DNA of 64,000 bases from Photobacterium lutimaris (GCF_003025555.1 NZ_PYMH01000005.1:62001-126000); one strand, 5' to 3'. Numbered from the stretch's first letter, positions 35,593 to 45,234 are shown. Notes: generated by a model from the sequence alone, not told the origin. Numbers and translations are program-made.

Positions 35593-36270
35593 TTAAGTCA
35601 GCAACTGCTCCCCCAACTTATCCACCACCTCCAAAATGTGCAGCTGGCTCTCCCGGCTGTATAGTGAAATCCCGTCTATCTGCTCTTCCAAGTTCACATT
35701 GAGATGGCTGATCTGGCTCAGGGTTGAGCCTCGCAGGCTAATCGAAAACACCTTCATGCCTTTGCGTTTGGCATTGTGGGCCATATCGACTACCGCATTG
35801 GTTTCGCCCGACTTGCTGATCAGTACCAAAATACCGGCTTTGGCCATCGTCAACTGGTGAATATCAGTGATCACCAAGTGAGGAATATTGGCCAGAGAGA
35901 GAAAACGGGACAGGTAATTAACACTGACAATCGACGCGCCACGGGAATAGAGGTATACCACATTGGTTGCTTTTAACCCTGACGCCAACTTGGCAATCAC
36001 GGCTTGATCCAGCCCCTCATCTTCCGATGACGAACGCTGGCGAGCTAAATCTGCAGCCAGTTTGTACCGCAACTCGGTATAGCTGGCATACCCCATTTTT
36101 TTGCACACCCGATTAACCGATGTTGTGGTCGTTAGTGCCTTGGCGGCGATCTCCTTGGCAGAGATCTCGCTCAGTTGCTTAGCGTGGCTAATAATAAATT
36201 CATAGATGATGCGTTCGGTGCCACGGAAAGTATTCATTGTTATTGTTGTCGTCACGTCATTGATGGGCAT
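35593..36270 (-). CDS. RpiR/MurR-family transcriptional regulator
   Basis: A regulator with an N-terminal RpiR helix-turn-helix (SAKEIAAKALTTTTSVNRVCKKMGY) and a C-terminal SIS domain that binds a phosphosugar (LYSRGASIVSVNYLSRF, ISKSGETNAVVDMAHNAKRKG). It is divergent from the PTS/mannosidase operon, so it probably senses a phosphorylated sugar made by that pathway. The start is unclear: ATG at 36270 or 36237, or a TTG at 36342 that would lengthen the protein to 249 residues. None has a strong ribosome-binding site. Confidence 0.87.
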   Translation of the reverse strand: MPINDVTTTITMNTFRGTERIIYEFIISHAKQLSEISAKEIAAKALTTTTSVNRVCKKMGYASYTELRYKLAADLARQRSSSEDEGLDQAVIAKLASGLKATNVVYLYSRGASIVSVNYLSRFLSLANIPHLVITDIHQLTMAKAGILVLISKSGETNAVVDMAHNAKRKGMKVFSISLRGSTLSQISHLNVNLEEQIDGISLYSRESQLHILEVVDKLGEQLLT

Positions 36271-36409
36271 ATTAAGCGCGAACAGCGGATGAAAATCCGT
36301 GAGTAAGCTCTCAAAAGTATCGTCATACTCACCTTGTACCAAGAAACCATACCGCTTGCCGAACGCTGCTTTTTATACTGGCCACAGTTTAGAACAATGG
36401 ATATAAACC

Positions 36410-37819
36410 ATGGCGAAGAAAAAACTGGTCGCAGTAACGGCTTGCCCTACAGGTATCGCCCACACCTTTATGGCGGCAAAGAAAATTCAAAGCTGGGCTG
36501 AAAAGCAAGGCTATGAGGTCAAAGTCGAAACGCAAGGCAGTGACGGCGTTAAAAACAAACTGACCGCACAGGATATTGCCAGTGCCGATGCCGTTGTCTT
36601 GGCCGTTGACGTACCCATTATGGACATGGATCGCTTCGACAATGCCAACCCGCTGCAGGTACGCACCCAAGAGCTGATCAAACACGTCGATGTGCTGCTA
36701 CCAGAAGCCATGAGGCGCGAAAAAGATAAATCCACATCAGGTGCTGTACTGCCGATTCAGGAAAAACGCTCAGCTTACCAAGTGTTCATCGGCCATATCA
36801 TGACCGGTATTAGCTACATGCTACCGGTTGTGGTGCTCGGCGGCCTGTTGATGGCCGTGGCCAAGATCACCGGTGAGTTTGTCGATATCTCAGGCACTCC
36901 GGTCGAAACCCTAGACCGCCTCGGTTTCATGACCATCAAGTTCATGTACCCGATCTTCGCCGCTTACCTCGCCTACTCCATTGCCGGTAAACCGGCTCTT
37001 GTTCCGGCCTTTATCGGTGGGGTAATGAGCGATGAAGTTTACAAGCGCTTCTTTGGTATTGAACACTGGGCGCCGTCGGGCTTTTTCGGTGCTATCGCCA
37101 TCGGTTTCCTGATTGGTTATCTGGTTCGTTACCTCAATGACACCATCAAGGTAAGAACCGACCTCACCACCCTGAAAACCATGTTGCTGGTACCGCTGAT
37201 CAGCGGTGTCGTCATGGTGCTGACCATGGAGTACGCGATCAACCCGTTCTTCGGTGCCGTCAACATGGCGATGGTCAAACTGTTCACCGAAGCCGGCGAT
37301 GCGGGTCGCGGTATCTATTCGATGGTAATTGCTGCCGGCACCGCGTTTGACCTTGGTGGCCCAATCAACAAAGCAGCAGGCTCGGTGGCCCTTGGCCTCA
37401 ACGGCATGGGCGAGAACTTCGACTTGATCGCTCGCGAACTCGGGATTGTCATTCCGCCTATCGGGGTTGGTATCGCAGCCCTGCTGGATGGCAAATTCCG
37501 CCCTCGCGTCTTTAACCGCGAAGAGCAGACCGTTGGTAAAACATCCTTGATGCTGGGCCTTATCGGGATCTCCGAAGGTGCCATCCCGTTCATTCTGAAA
37601 AATCCGAAAATGATCCCGATTATGATCCTCGGTTCAATCATCGGTACCCAACTTGCCGTGGTCCTCAATGTTTGGCAAAGCCTGCCACTGCCTGCGGTAT
37701 GGGGCTGGTTCCTGTCCTCCGATCCGCTGAGCTATACCCTCTCGGTCATTGTCGGCTCTAGCTTTATTGCCATCGCCCTACTGCTGTGTACCAAGCCGCA
37801 GCCCAAAGGCAGCCATTAA
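36410..37819 (+). CDS. PTS system EIIBC, fructose/mannosylglycerate type
   Basis: A phosphotransferase permease of 469 residues. The EIIB domain (1-105) has the phosphorylated Cys12 in ACPTGIAHT. The EIIC domain (about 125-460) has roughly nine membrane segments and the conserved GGPINKAAGSVA. No EIIA is fused; a separate EIIA gene closes the operon. It imports and phosphorylates a sugar. The next gene is a GH38 mannosidase of the MngB type, so the likely substrate is 2-O-alpha-mannosyl-D-glycerate or a related glycoside, as with E. coli MngA, which is a fused EIIABC. Confidence 0.92.
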   Translation: MAKKKLVAVTACPTGIAHTFMAAKKIQSWAEKQGYEVKVETQGSDGVKNKLTAQDIASADAVVLAVDVPIMDMDRFDNANPLQVRTQELIKHVDVLLPEAMRREKDKSTSGAVLPIQEKRSAYQVFIGHIMTGISYMLPVVVLGGLLMAVAKITGEFVDISGTPVETLDRLGFMTIKFMYPIFAAYLAYSIAGKPALVPAFIGGVMSDEVYKRFFGIEHWAPSGFFGAIAIGFLIGYLVRYLNDTIKVRTDLTTLKTMLLVPLISGVVMVLTMEYAINPFFGAVNMAMVKLFTEAGDAGRGIYSMVIAAGTAFDLGGPINKAAGSVALGLNGMGENFDLIARELGIVIPPIGVGIAALLDGKFRPRVFNREEQTVGKTSLMLGLIGISEGAIPFILKNPKMIPIMILGSIIGTQLAVVLNVWQSLPLPAVWGWFLSSDPLSYTLSVIVGSSFIAIALLLCTKPQPKGSH

Positions 37820-37921
37820 GCCGTCGAACAGTCAGTCAAAAGCAAGCATGTAACCACCCGATATGGGGCAGCACATACTGCCCCAGTAACACCGAATTAA
37901 TACGATAGAAGAGAAGTCAGC

Positions 37922-40612
37922 ATGGCCAAAGTACATGTCATCCCCCACACTCACTGGGACCGTGAGTGGTACTTCACCCAACAAGACAGTGATGTCCTCG
38001 CAACCTACAATTTCACCAAGGTGATTGAGACGCTAGAAAGCCAATCGAGCTTCAGCTGCTATCACCTTGATGGGCAATCAGCCATCGTTGAAGACTACCT
38101 CAAAGTCATGCCGCACATGCGTGAGCGTATGGCAAAACTGGTTAGCGACAAACGCCTATTCATCGGCCCTTGGTATACCCAAACCGATACCTTCAATGTG
38201 GCGGGTGAGTCCATTATCCGTAACCTGAAATACGGTATGCATGTCGCCGAACAACTGGGCCACAGCATGACTGTCGGCTACCTGCCGGATACTTTTGGCC
38301 ACAATGCCCAAATGCCGACCTTGTTCAAAGGGTGCGGGATCGACAACATCATCTTCTGGCGCGGTATCGACTACGACCAGCAGGTCGAACGATCTAACTT
38401 CTTCTGGCAGTCAGCGGGGGGCGATAGCATCCTTGCTTACAATCTGGTTCATGGTTATGGTGCCGCCAAAAATATCGTGGCAGAGCCTGCCCACCTCGAC
38501 AACAAAATCTTCCCGATGGTCGAAAAAATCAAAGCCCTTGCCGGCCTTAATGAAGTCCTGATCCCATCCGGTGGCGATCAGGTCAATATCGACCCTAACT
38601 TACCTGATACCCTGGCCAAGGCGACGGCGCGCAGCAGCACCGGGGATACCTATGTGATCTCGTCAATGGAAGAGTATGTCGACTATCTGCGTCGCAATAG
38701 CAGCGACTTCGACACTTTCAAAGGCGAATTCAAGATCCCGCGCTATACCCGCATCCACAAAACCATTGGCTCGGTGCGTTACGACATCAAGAAGCTCAAC
38801 TTCGACATCGAGCAGTTTCTGCTGAAAAAACTCGAACCTATCACGGCAATAGCCAAAGCACACGGCATTACGGTTCATACCGAGTTGCTTGATATCGCTT
38901 GGAAAAAAATCATAGAGTGCCATGCCCACGACAGTATGGGGGGCTGCAACAGTGATGCAACCAATGCCGATATCATGCACCGCCTGAAACAAGCCGAGGA
39001 AATCTGCCACGGCCTGTATAACCTGATCGTCAAAGATATCGCCAGCCAAGTGTGCAGCGAGGGTGACGTTATCGTCTTCAACAATCGCATCAAGCCCTAT
39101 TCCGGTATCGTCGATATCGTGGTGTTCAGTACCTTTGCCGATATTGCACTAGAACATAACGGCCAACCGATCATCACAGAGCAGGTCAAGCGTGACACTC
39201 TCGATGGCGGCAAGGTTATCGAAGTGACCAAAGATGGCGAGAAGGAAGTGGCGGTACCGCCGTATTACCGCTTCGAACTCAAGGCCAAGCTCGAGGAAAT
39301 CCCGCCGCTTGGCTACCTGACCCTGAGCGTGAACGAAGCGACGTCGATGGACACGGCTCAGCAAGGCACGGCGGCAGTGATCGAAAACGACAAGCTGGCC
39401 CTGACCCTGGTCAATGGCGAGCTGATACTGACCGACAAGCAAAGTGGCCGTAGCATCAGTAACTTGATCCAGTTTGAAAACCAGGCGGATGACGGCGATT
39501 CTTATGATTTCTCGCCACTGGAAGGCGATATGCCGATCTACTCCCAGCCCCTGTCACTGCTTGGCAGCCAGTGTGGTGAGTTAATGCAGCAAATGACCCT
39601 GCAAAGCCGGATTTTAGTCCCGCACGATTTGGAAGACCGTCGCCAAGGCGATGCTAACAGCGAAATTGTATTCAAGCTGACGTTCACCCTGCACCATGGC
39701 GAGCAGAGCCTGCAGGCCGATATCGACACGGTCAACCACGTTAAAGACCACCGGGTTCGTGTCTTGATCAACAGCGATATCAACGCCGACAGCTCAATCA
39801 GTACCTTGCCGTTTGCCACCATTGAACGCCCTATCGCACCTGTGCTGTTCAACGCCGATGACAACTGGCGCGAACGCTTCCGCGAGTGCCCGGTCGATAT
39901 TGAAACCACCGAGGGCGCTGTCGCGATAACCAATACCTCTTGCGCTGAGCAAAACAGCAAAGCGCTGGTTATCACTGGCCGTGGGATTAAGGAATACCAA
40001 ATCCTCAAAACCGCTCACACAAACCAATACGACCAAATCGCACTGACTCTGTTTAAAGCCGTTGGTTTTCTTGGCAAGGACGACCTGCTATGGCGTCCGG
40101 GACGGGCCTCGGGGATCAACAACACCGTGGTTCATACCCCGGATGCCCAGCTACAGCAATCCATGCGCTTCAGCTTTGCTATCGCCATGACAGAAAATGC
40201 ATCGCATCAGGTTATTCGCGAACTGGAAACGGCATACCTCAACCAGCCATTCAGCTACCAGCAACAGCGCCTCAACAGCTTCGAAAACCGATTGGAGCGC
40301 TTCCAAGTCCGTTTCGACGAGAAGCCAATGGCGAAACAGTTCAGTCTGTTAGCGATCAAAGAACAACTGGAACTGTCGAGCGTGTCGCACTCATTCTACG
40401 ACGCCAATGCCATCGTGCTGCGCCTGTTCAATCCGACCGAGCAAGCCATTGAGCTGGATATGAACCAGTTCAACGGTTTTGCCAATGCCACCATCGTCAA
40501 CTACCGCGAGCAGGAACTTGCCGATGACAAGCCTGTGGTCGCGCCGAACAATACTATCGACCTGCAGTTGAGCTGCGCTGTCGCTTCACCGTTTGATAAG
40601 GAAAGTTGCTAA
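37922..40612 (+). CDS. mngB: GH38 alpha-mannosidase (mannosylglycerate hydrolase type)
   Basis: An 896-residue cytoplasmic glycoside hydrolase, close to the 877 residues of E. coli MngB. The zinc-site motif HTHWDREWY is at residues 9-17, and the probable nucleophile is Asp123 in YLPDTFGHNAQMP. The family order follows: catalytic barrel, three-helix bundle, beta domains. MngB splits 6-phospho-mannosyl-glycerate into mannose 6-phosphate and glycerate. The ribosome-binding site AGAGAAG and the position 100 bases behind the PTS gene fit an operon. Its stop overlaps the next start by one base. Confidence 0.92.
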   Translation: MAKVHVIPHTHWDREWYFTQQDSDVLATYNFTKVIETLESQSSFSCYHLDGQSAIVEDYLKVMPHMRERMAKLVSDKRLFIGPWYTQTDTFNVAGESIIRNLKYGMHVAEQLGHSMTVGYLPDTFGHNAQMPTLFKGCGIDNIIFWRGIDYDQQVERSNFFWQSAGGDSILAYNLVHGYGAAKNIVAEPAHLDNKIFPMVEKIKALAGLNEVLIPSGGDQVNIDPNLPDTLAKATARSSTGDTYVISSMEEYVDYLRRNSSDFDTFKGEFKIPRYTRIHKTIGSVRYDIKKLNFDIEQFLLKKLEPITAIAKAHGITVHTELLDIAWKKIIECHAHDSMGGCNSDATNADIMHRLKQAEEICHGLYNLIVKDIASQVCSEGDVIVFNNRIKPYSGIVDIVVFSTFADIALEHNGQPIITEQVKRDTLDGGKVIEVTKDGEKEVAVPPYYRFELKAKLEEIPPLGYLTLSVNEATSMDTAQQGTAAVIENDKLALTLVNGELILTDKQSGRSISNLIQFENQADDGDSYDFSPLEGDMPIYSQPLSLLGSQCGELMQQMTLQSRILVPHDLEDRRQGDANSEIVFKLTFTLHHGEQSLQADIDTVNHVKDHRVRVLINSDINADSSISTLPFATIERPIAPVLFNADDNWRERFRECPVDIETTEGAVAITNTSCAEQNSKALVITGRGIKEYQILKTAHTNQYDQIALTLFKAVGFLGKDDLLWRPGRASGINNTVVHTPDAQLQQSMRFSFAIAMTENASHQVIRELETAYLNQPFSYQQQRLNSFENRLERFQVRFDEKPMAKQFSLLAIKEQLELSSVSHSFYDANAIVLRLFNPTEQAIELDMNQFNGFANATIVNYREQELADDKPVVAPNNTIDLQLSCAVASPFDKESC

Positions 40613-42327
40613 TGTTTGCCCAAGCGATTACCCAGAAAGTGGCCGATATTTACGGCCAAGAGCAAGCGCCGCAGATCACCACTGAGATCCTTGCACTTAT
40701 CGACAAATGGCAGGGCAAAGTACCGGCCTACCCGGCATGGGTTGACCAAACCACCAGCTACCTGATCACCTACGGTGACAGCATCAGCGAAAACGGCAAG
40801 CCAACACTGGTCACCATGAAAGCTTTCGCCGATAAGTACCTAAAAGGGGCGATCAGCAACATTCATATTTTGCCAATGTTCCCCTATACCTCTGATGATG
40901 GCTTCAGTGTAGTTGATTACCGCAAGGTCGATCCCAACCTCGGCGACTGGGATGAGCTCAATGCCCTGGCGGAGCATTTCAACCTGATGTATGACTGTGT
41001 GATCAATCATATCTCCAAGAGCAGCGACTGGTTCCAAGGGTATCTGGCCGGCGATGAGCGCTACCAGAACTACTTCGTTGAGTCCGATCCCAGCGACGAC
41101 TACAGCAGTGTCACCCGCCCACGAGCATTGCCTTTGCTGACGCCATTTACCAAGGCCAACGGTGAAACCGCCCATGTCTGGACCACCTTCTCGGACGACC
41201 AGATCGATATCAACTTTGCCAACCCGCTAATTTTGCTGGAAAGTATCGATATTCTGCTGATGTATGCCGCCAACGGTGGCCGCTCAATCCGTCTTGATGC
41301 CATCGGCTTTATCTGGAAGGTATTGGGCACCAGCTGTATCCACTTGCCGCAAGCCCATGACATTATCAAGCTGTGGCGCTTAGTGCTGGATATCGCAGCC
41401 AGCGGTACCTTGCTGATCACCGAAACCAATGTTCCTCACCCGGAAAACGTGGCCTATTTCGGTGACGGTGATGAAGCCCATATGGTCTACCAGTTCCCAC
41501 TGCCGCCGCTGACCCTGCACGCTTTTCTTTCCGAGGACAGCACGGTGCTGACCCAGTGGGCCGAAGGGTTGACCTGTGAAGCCATGGATAATCTGAGTGC
41601 AGGCCGTCAGACCACTTATTTCAATTTCCTCGCCAGCCATGACGGTATCGGGGTACGCCCGAGCGAGGGGATCTTGAGCGATGAAGACCGCCGATTTATG
41701 TGCAGCGAAGTCGAACGTAAGGGCGGACGGGTGAGCTACAAAAACAACGGCGACGGCACCCAGTCACCGTACGAGCTCAATATCAACTATCTCAGTGCGA
41801 TCACCGAACCCGGCGATAACAGCATCAACAAAGCACGGAAATTCCTTGCCGCCCAATCATTATTACTGTCCTTTATTGGTGTGCCAGCCATCTACTATCA
41901 CAGCTTGCTAGGTAGTGAAAATGACATCGCAGCCATGGAAGACTCCGGTATTAACCGCCGTATCAACCGCGAAAAGTTCAACCTGGACGAACTGGAAAGC
42001 GAGCTAACGACTGAAGGTTCATTACGCCAGCAGGTTTACAGTGAAATACTCAAACTGTTGGAGCTACGCCAGCAACATGCCGCGTTTTCGCCACAGTCAG
42101 GACAAACGGTGCTGAACCTGGGCAAAGGCTTATTCGGCCTGATCCGTGGCGAGGGTAAAGAGCGCATTACCTATATCCTCAACCTGACCAGCCAACCACA
42201 AGCCGTAACCTTAACGCAGGGCGGTACGGATTTGATCAGCGAGCAATCGTTCGAACCACAATTTACCCTAGCACCCTATCAATTTACCTGGTTAGTACCC
42301 GCACAAAATCAGCAGCATGAGCAATAA
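40612..42327 (+). CDS. GH13_18 sucrose-phosphorylase-family enzyme (candidate glucosylglycerate phosphorylase)
   Basis: A 571-residue enzyme of the sucrose phosphorylase branch of GH13. Visible motifs are LPMFPYTSDDGFSVVDY, the nucleophile region RLDAIGF, the acid/base ITETNVPHPEN, and the branch-specific GINRRINREKF, close to E. coli YcjM. Members transfer glucosyl to phosphate: sucrose phosphorylase, sucrose 6'-phosphate phosphorylase, glucosylglycerate phosphorylase. Sitting between a mannosylglycerate-type hydrolase and an EIIA, it most likely acts on glucosylglycerate or its 6-phospho form, yielding glucose 1-phosphate. The ATG overlaps the mannosidase stop (TAATG). Confidence 0.87.
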   Translation: MFAQAITQKVADIYGQEQAPQITTEILALIDKWQGKVPAYPAWVDQTTSYLITYGDSISENGKPTLVTMKAFADKYLKGAISNIHILPMFPYTSDDGFSVVDYRKVDPNLGDWDELNALAEHFNLMYDCVINHISKSSDWFQGYLAGDERYQNYFVESDPSDDYSSVTRPRALPLLTPFTKANGETAHVWTTFSDDQIDINFANPLILLESIDILLMYAANGGRSIRLDAIGFIWKVLGTSCIHLPQAHDIIKLWRLVLDIAASGTLLITETNVPHPENVAYFGDGDEAHMVYQFPLPPLTLHAFLSEDSTVLTQWAEGLTCEAMDNLSAGRQTTYFNFLASHDGIGVRPSEGILSDEDRRFMCSEVERKGGRVSYKNNGDGTQSPYELNINYLSAITEPGDNSINKARKFLAAQSLLLSFIGVPAIYYHSLLGSENDIAAMEDSGINRRINREKFNLDELESELTTEGSLRQQVYSEILKLLELRQQHAAFSPQSGQTVLNLGKGLFGLIRGEGKERITYILNLTSQPQAVTLTQGGTDLISEQSFEPQFTLAPYQFTWLVPAQNQQHEQ

Positions 42328-42338
42328 GGAGTAAAACC

Positions 42339-42968
42339 ATGAAACTGGCCCAACTAACATCACATAACCTGATCATGCTGGATGCGGTGTTCGATGACCG
42401 CATTACCGCCATCGAAACCCTGACCGACAAAATCGACCAAGCGGGCAAACTGACCGATCGCCAGATGTTCCTTGATGCCGTACTCAAACGGGAAGAGGAA
42501 GGGCCAACAGCCCTTGGTGAATACTTGGCGGTCCCCCACGGCAAATCCGAAGCGGTGATTGAGCCGGTCTTTGCCTGCGCTTTTGTCAAAGGTGAAATGC
42601 CATGGCAAGGGATTGATGGAGACGAACCCGTCAACATGATATTCCTGTTGGCGATCCCGCCGGCCGAAGCGGGCTCGACCCATATGGAAGTGCTGACGAC
42701 CCTTACCTCATCGCTGGTCGATGACGATTTCAGGGAGCAGCTCTTGGCAGCAAGCTGCCAGGCAGAAGTAATGGCACTATTTGGTGAAGAGGCAACAGAT
42801 GATGAAGTTGGCACTGAATCAGCATCCAATACCACCTCAGCCGCCGAGCCGATTGCTGCGGCAGCCATGCAAGAGCCACCGCAAGAAGAGCCGCACAACA
42901 GCAAGGCCTATCCGCTGGTTCTACTGGTTGGCTGCGCCATCGTCTTCCTGCTGTTTGCGATGATGTAA
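42339..42968 (+). CDS. PTS EIIA with a C-terminal membrane anchor
   Basis: A 209-residue protein. Residues 1-150 are a fructose/mannitol-type EIIA with the phosphorylated His67 in AVPHGKS. Then comes an Ala/Glu/Ser-rich linker (about 150-188) and a single membrane helix at the very end (YPLVLLVGCAIVFLLFAMM). EIIA proteins are normally soluble or fused to EIIB/EIIC, so a tail anchor is unusual. It would hold EIIA at the membrane beside the separate EIIBC of the operon. Spacing to the preceding gene is 11 bases with AAGGAG present. Confidence 0.9.
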   Translation: MKLAQLTSHNLIMLDAVFDDRITAIETLTDKIDQAGKLTDRQMFLDAVLKREEEGPTALGEYLAVPHGKSEAVIEPVFACAFVKGEMPWQGIDGDEPVNMIFLLAIPPAEAGSTHMEVLTTLTSSLVDDDFREQLLAASCQAEVMALFGEEATDDEVGTESASNTTSAAEPIAAAAMQEPPQEEPHNSKAYPLVLLVGCAIVFLLFAMM

Positions 42969-42990
42969 ACCTCCATTTCCCCATCATCAA

Positions 42991-43014
42991 ACAGGCTCTC
43001 TACAGGGCCTGTTC
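42991..43014 (+). terminator. Hairpin after the sugar operon
   Basis: A perfect seven-pair stem, AACAGGC/GCCTGTT with a ten-base loop, lies between the EIIA gene and the deformylase gene. The T-run is weak. It suggests that the deformylase gene is at least partly separate in expression. Confidence 0.45.
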
Positions 43015-43105
43015 GATGACAATGCGTGACTCCCCCTCTTACCTGTTGCCGCTTTTCCTCTCTCCCTATAAGCTTTACAGAGAAACAGCTAAAAGGATTA
43101 ACACC

Positions 43106-43630
43106 ATGGAAACGCTCACCATCGCCCAGCTCGGTAACCCTATCTTGCGCAAACATGCCGCACCGCTTTCGGCAGGCCAATATCAGGATTTCGCCCCTTT
43201 CTTCAAGGCCCTGCAGCACAAGATGCTGGAGCATAACGGTGTCGGTATCGCGGCCCCACAGGTCAATGAGTCTATCCGCGCGTTTATTGTCGCCTCCCGC
43301 CCGAACCCACGCTATCCCGATGCACCGATGATGGAGCCAACCTTGATGCTCAATCCGGAGATTGTCTGGGCGAGCGAGAGCATGGAAAAAGACTGGGAAG
43401 GGTGTTTGAGTATTCCGGGGATCCGCGCCTTGGTTAATCGCCACTCCCATATCGAAGTACGCTACGACACCCTTGAGGGCAAGGAAGTCAAAACCCAAAT
43501 GGAAGGCTTTATTGCCCGGATTTTCCAGCATGAATTGGATCATCTCAATGGCTTGGTCTTTCTTGATCAGGCTGAGAAGGCGGATTACTACACCGAGGCC
43601 GAGTACCTCAAACAGATTGCCCAAGCCTAA
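43106..43630 (+). CDS. def: Peptide deformylase (second copy type)
   Basis: A 174-residue metalloenzyme that removes the formyl group from nascent protein N-termini. All three motifs are present: GVGIAAPQV, EGCLSIPG (metal Cys) and QHELDHLNG (two metal His and the catalytic Glu). The ATG at 43106 follows AAAGGA. The essential def gene of vibrios is usually next to fmt on chromosome I, so this chromosome II copy is probably an accessory enzyme. It lies about 140 bases behind a sugar operon with a hairpin between. Confidence 0.92.
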   Translation: METLTIAQLGNPILRKHAAPLSAGQYQDFAPFFKALQHKMLEHNGVGIAAPQVNESIRAFIVASRPNPRYPDAPMMEPTLMLNPEIVWASESMEKDWEGCLSIPGIRALVNRHSHIEVRYDTLEGKEVKTQMEGFIARIFQHELDHLNGLVFLDQAEKADYYTEAEYLKQIAQA

Positions 43631-43658
43631 ACAATGGCAGCACGGCATAACAAGCAAA

Positions 43659-43690
43659 ACCCGAGCGGCTCAAGACAAAGCTGCTCGGGT
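43659..43690. terminator. Terminator between the deformylase and peroxidase genes
   Basis: An eight-pair stem, ACCCGAGC/GCTCGGGT, with extra inner pairing, lies between convergent genes and can serve both. There are A-runs upstream and T-containing sequence downstream. Confidence 0.7.
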
Positions 43691-43725
43691 GCTTGATTGA
43701 TTAATGCCCTCATCAAAACATGGTG

Positions 43726-45234
43726 TTAGAAACCTCCAAAGGCATCATTTGCCCTGTCTTCCAGCCCCCCAAGAGGTCCTGAAGAACTGCCATCATCACC
43801 ATGGTCTAAGCGGCTTTCATTGATGATATGCAAACGGTACCGACCTGGCCCCTGTACCGAGCTGCCATCACTGAGAGTCTTCAGGTAGGCAACCAAATCA
43901 GCCTCATCTTGAGGCGATAGCCCCAAACCACCAACCACAAACGGAGGTGGACGGTTCACACTGAACTCTGGCTCAGGCCAGCAGCCGTTTAACATTGCCT
44001 GTTCAGCCGTTTTGATATGTTCGGCACAAGTCGGCTTCACCCTCGCAGTATTGTAAAAGTGGACCAACTGTTCGAGGCTCTTGAACCAGCCGTTATGGGT
44101 ATAAGCTTTAACGAAACCAGAGTGAGGGCGTTTATCAACATTACGCAATGTTGGCACCTTGTGTTTACCCAAGTTTGTCCCAAACGGCAGGCCCAAATTG
44201 GGAGCAATCAACTCTACCCCAATATCAGGCGCAGGGTTATTCGGAATATCATGGTTTCTCGGCACCCCGATATTGAAGAACTGATCATTGGTATAGCGCT
44301 CGAATGGCCCTACGCCACCGGCATTCACCGGATCGCTCTGGTGACAGAAAACACAATTACCACTTACCGGCCCCACATTGTAAAAGATGTCATGGCCACG
44401 GTTTTCCTGCTCCGTAAAGTCATCCAAAGGAAATTGACCATCAGCATCATTTATCAATGCGATATCACGCTTAGAATCAAAACGGTTGTTATCTTTTGAC
44501 ATTTGCCACGCAGAAAGGGCAATCGCAAAACGGGCGAATGTTTTATCAATCTGCCTCTTGCCGCACTTCATTTCCGTGCCCCAAGCATATTCGTACAGCT
44601 GCTCCCCCCATACGGTATCATCCCGAACTTGCCTACAAGCATCCTGTTTGGTTTCCAAGGCCTGCTCTACTGGGTTGATAAATGGGCTGGCATGGGCTTG
44701 GTCAGACAACGGGCCGATATATTTGCGGTACATTCCCTCATATTCACTTCCCACTCCGGCAAAGGGGTCAATATTATGAAAAGCTTCAATCAGATTACCT
44801 TCAGCCCGTCCATTCCAGAATGCCCCACCACACGCAACATCTCCGAGAAATGGAACCGTACACAGTGCAAAATTGCCTAAGCCAACAATATCACCGGCAT
44901 CGGTTCGAAATTGCACGTACTGATTCGTGGGTGGCCTTAAATTACCAACCCCCACACCGTCGGATCCGGTAACAGCAACATCAGTATTATTGGTTACTGA
45001 ATCCCCATTGGTGCCGCCCGCCGAACCTGCATGGCAAGTGGCACAAGACATGTTTTGATTTAGTGAAATATCTTCGAAGAAGAGCCGTTTACCCAACTCT
45101 TCTAAATAGGTTAAATCATTCGCATGTACATGACTTGAAAAGACACCGGCACTCATGATGCCTAAGAGAAGCGGGAGTGATATCTTGTCCACTCCCTTAT
45201 TGTTTTTTTTTAACCTAGCCGTGTTAATACTCAT
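43726..45234 (-). CDS. Di-haem cytochrome c peroxidase-family protein
   Basis: A secreted protein of about 502 residues with a signal peptide ending near HVHA (residue 39). Two CxxCH haem sites are present: CATCH near 65-69 and CVFCH near 295-299. The layout matches the bacterial CcpA/MauG family; peroxidases of this family reduce hydrogen peroxide in the periplasm. It is longer than classic CcpA (about 330 residues), with an insert between the haem domains and a Gly/Asp/Ser-rich tail. The MauG-like branch, which modifies other substrates, is a real alternative. The ATG at 45234 has GGAG seven bases upstream. Confidence 0.88.
   Translation of the reverse strand: MSINTARLKKNNKGVDKISLPLLLGIMSAGVFSSHVHANDLTYLEELGKRLFFEDISLNQNMSCATCHAGSAGGTNGDSVTNNTDVAVTGSDGVGVGNLRPPTNQYVQFRTDAGDIVGLGNFALCTVPFLGDVACGGAFWNGRAEGNLIEAFHNIDPFAGVGSEYEGMYRKYIGPLSDQAHASPFINPVEQALETKQDACRQVRDDTVWGEQLYEYAWGTEMKCGKRQIDKTFARFAIALSAWQMSKDNNRFDSKRDIALINDADGQFPLDDFTEQENRGHDIFYNVGPVSGNCVFCHQSDPVNAGGVGPFERYTNDQFFNIGVPRNHDIPNNPAPDIGVELIAPNLGLPFGTNLGKHKVPTLRNVDKRPHSGFVKAYTHNGWFKSLEQLVHFYNTARVKPTCAEHIKTAEQAMLNGCWPEPEFSVNRPPPFVVGGLGLSPQDEADLVAYLKTLSDGSSVQGPGRYRLHIINESRLDHGDDGSSSGPLGGLEDRANDAFGGF

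Noticed and set aside
39538..40008. 156-codon minus-strand frame in the mannosidase gene
   Set aside because: Antisense shadow of the GH38 enzyme.
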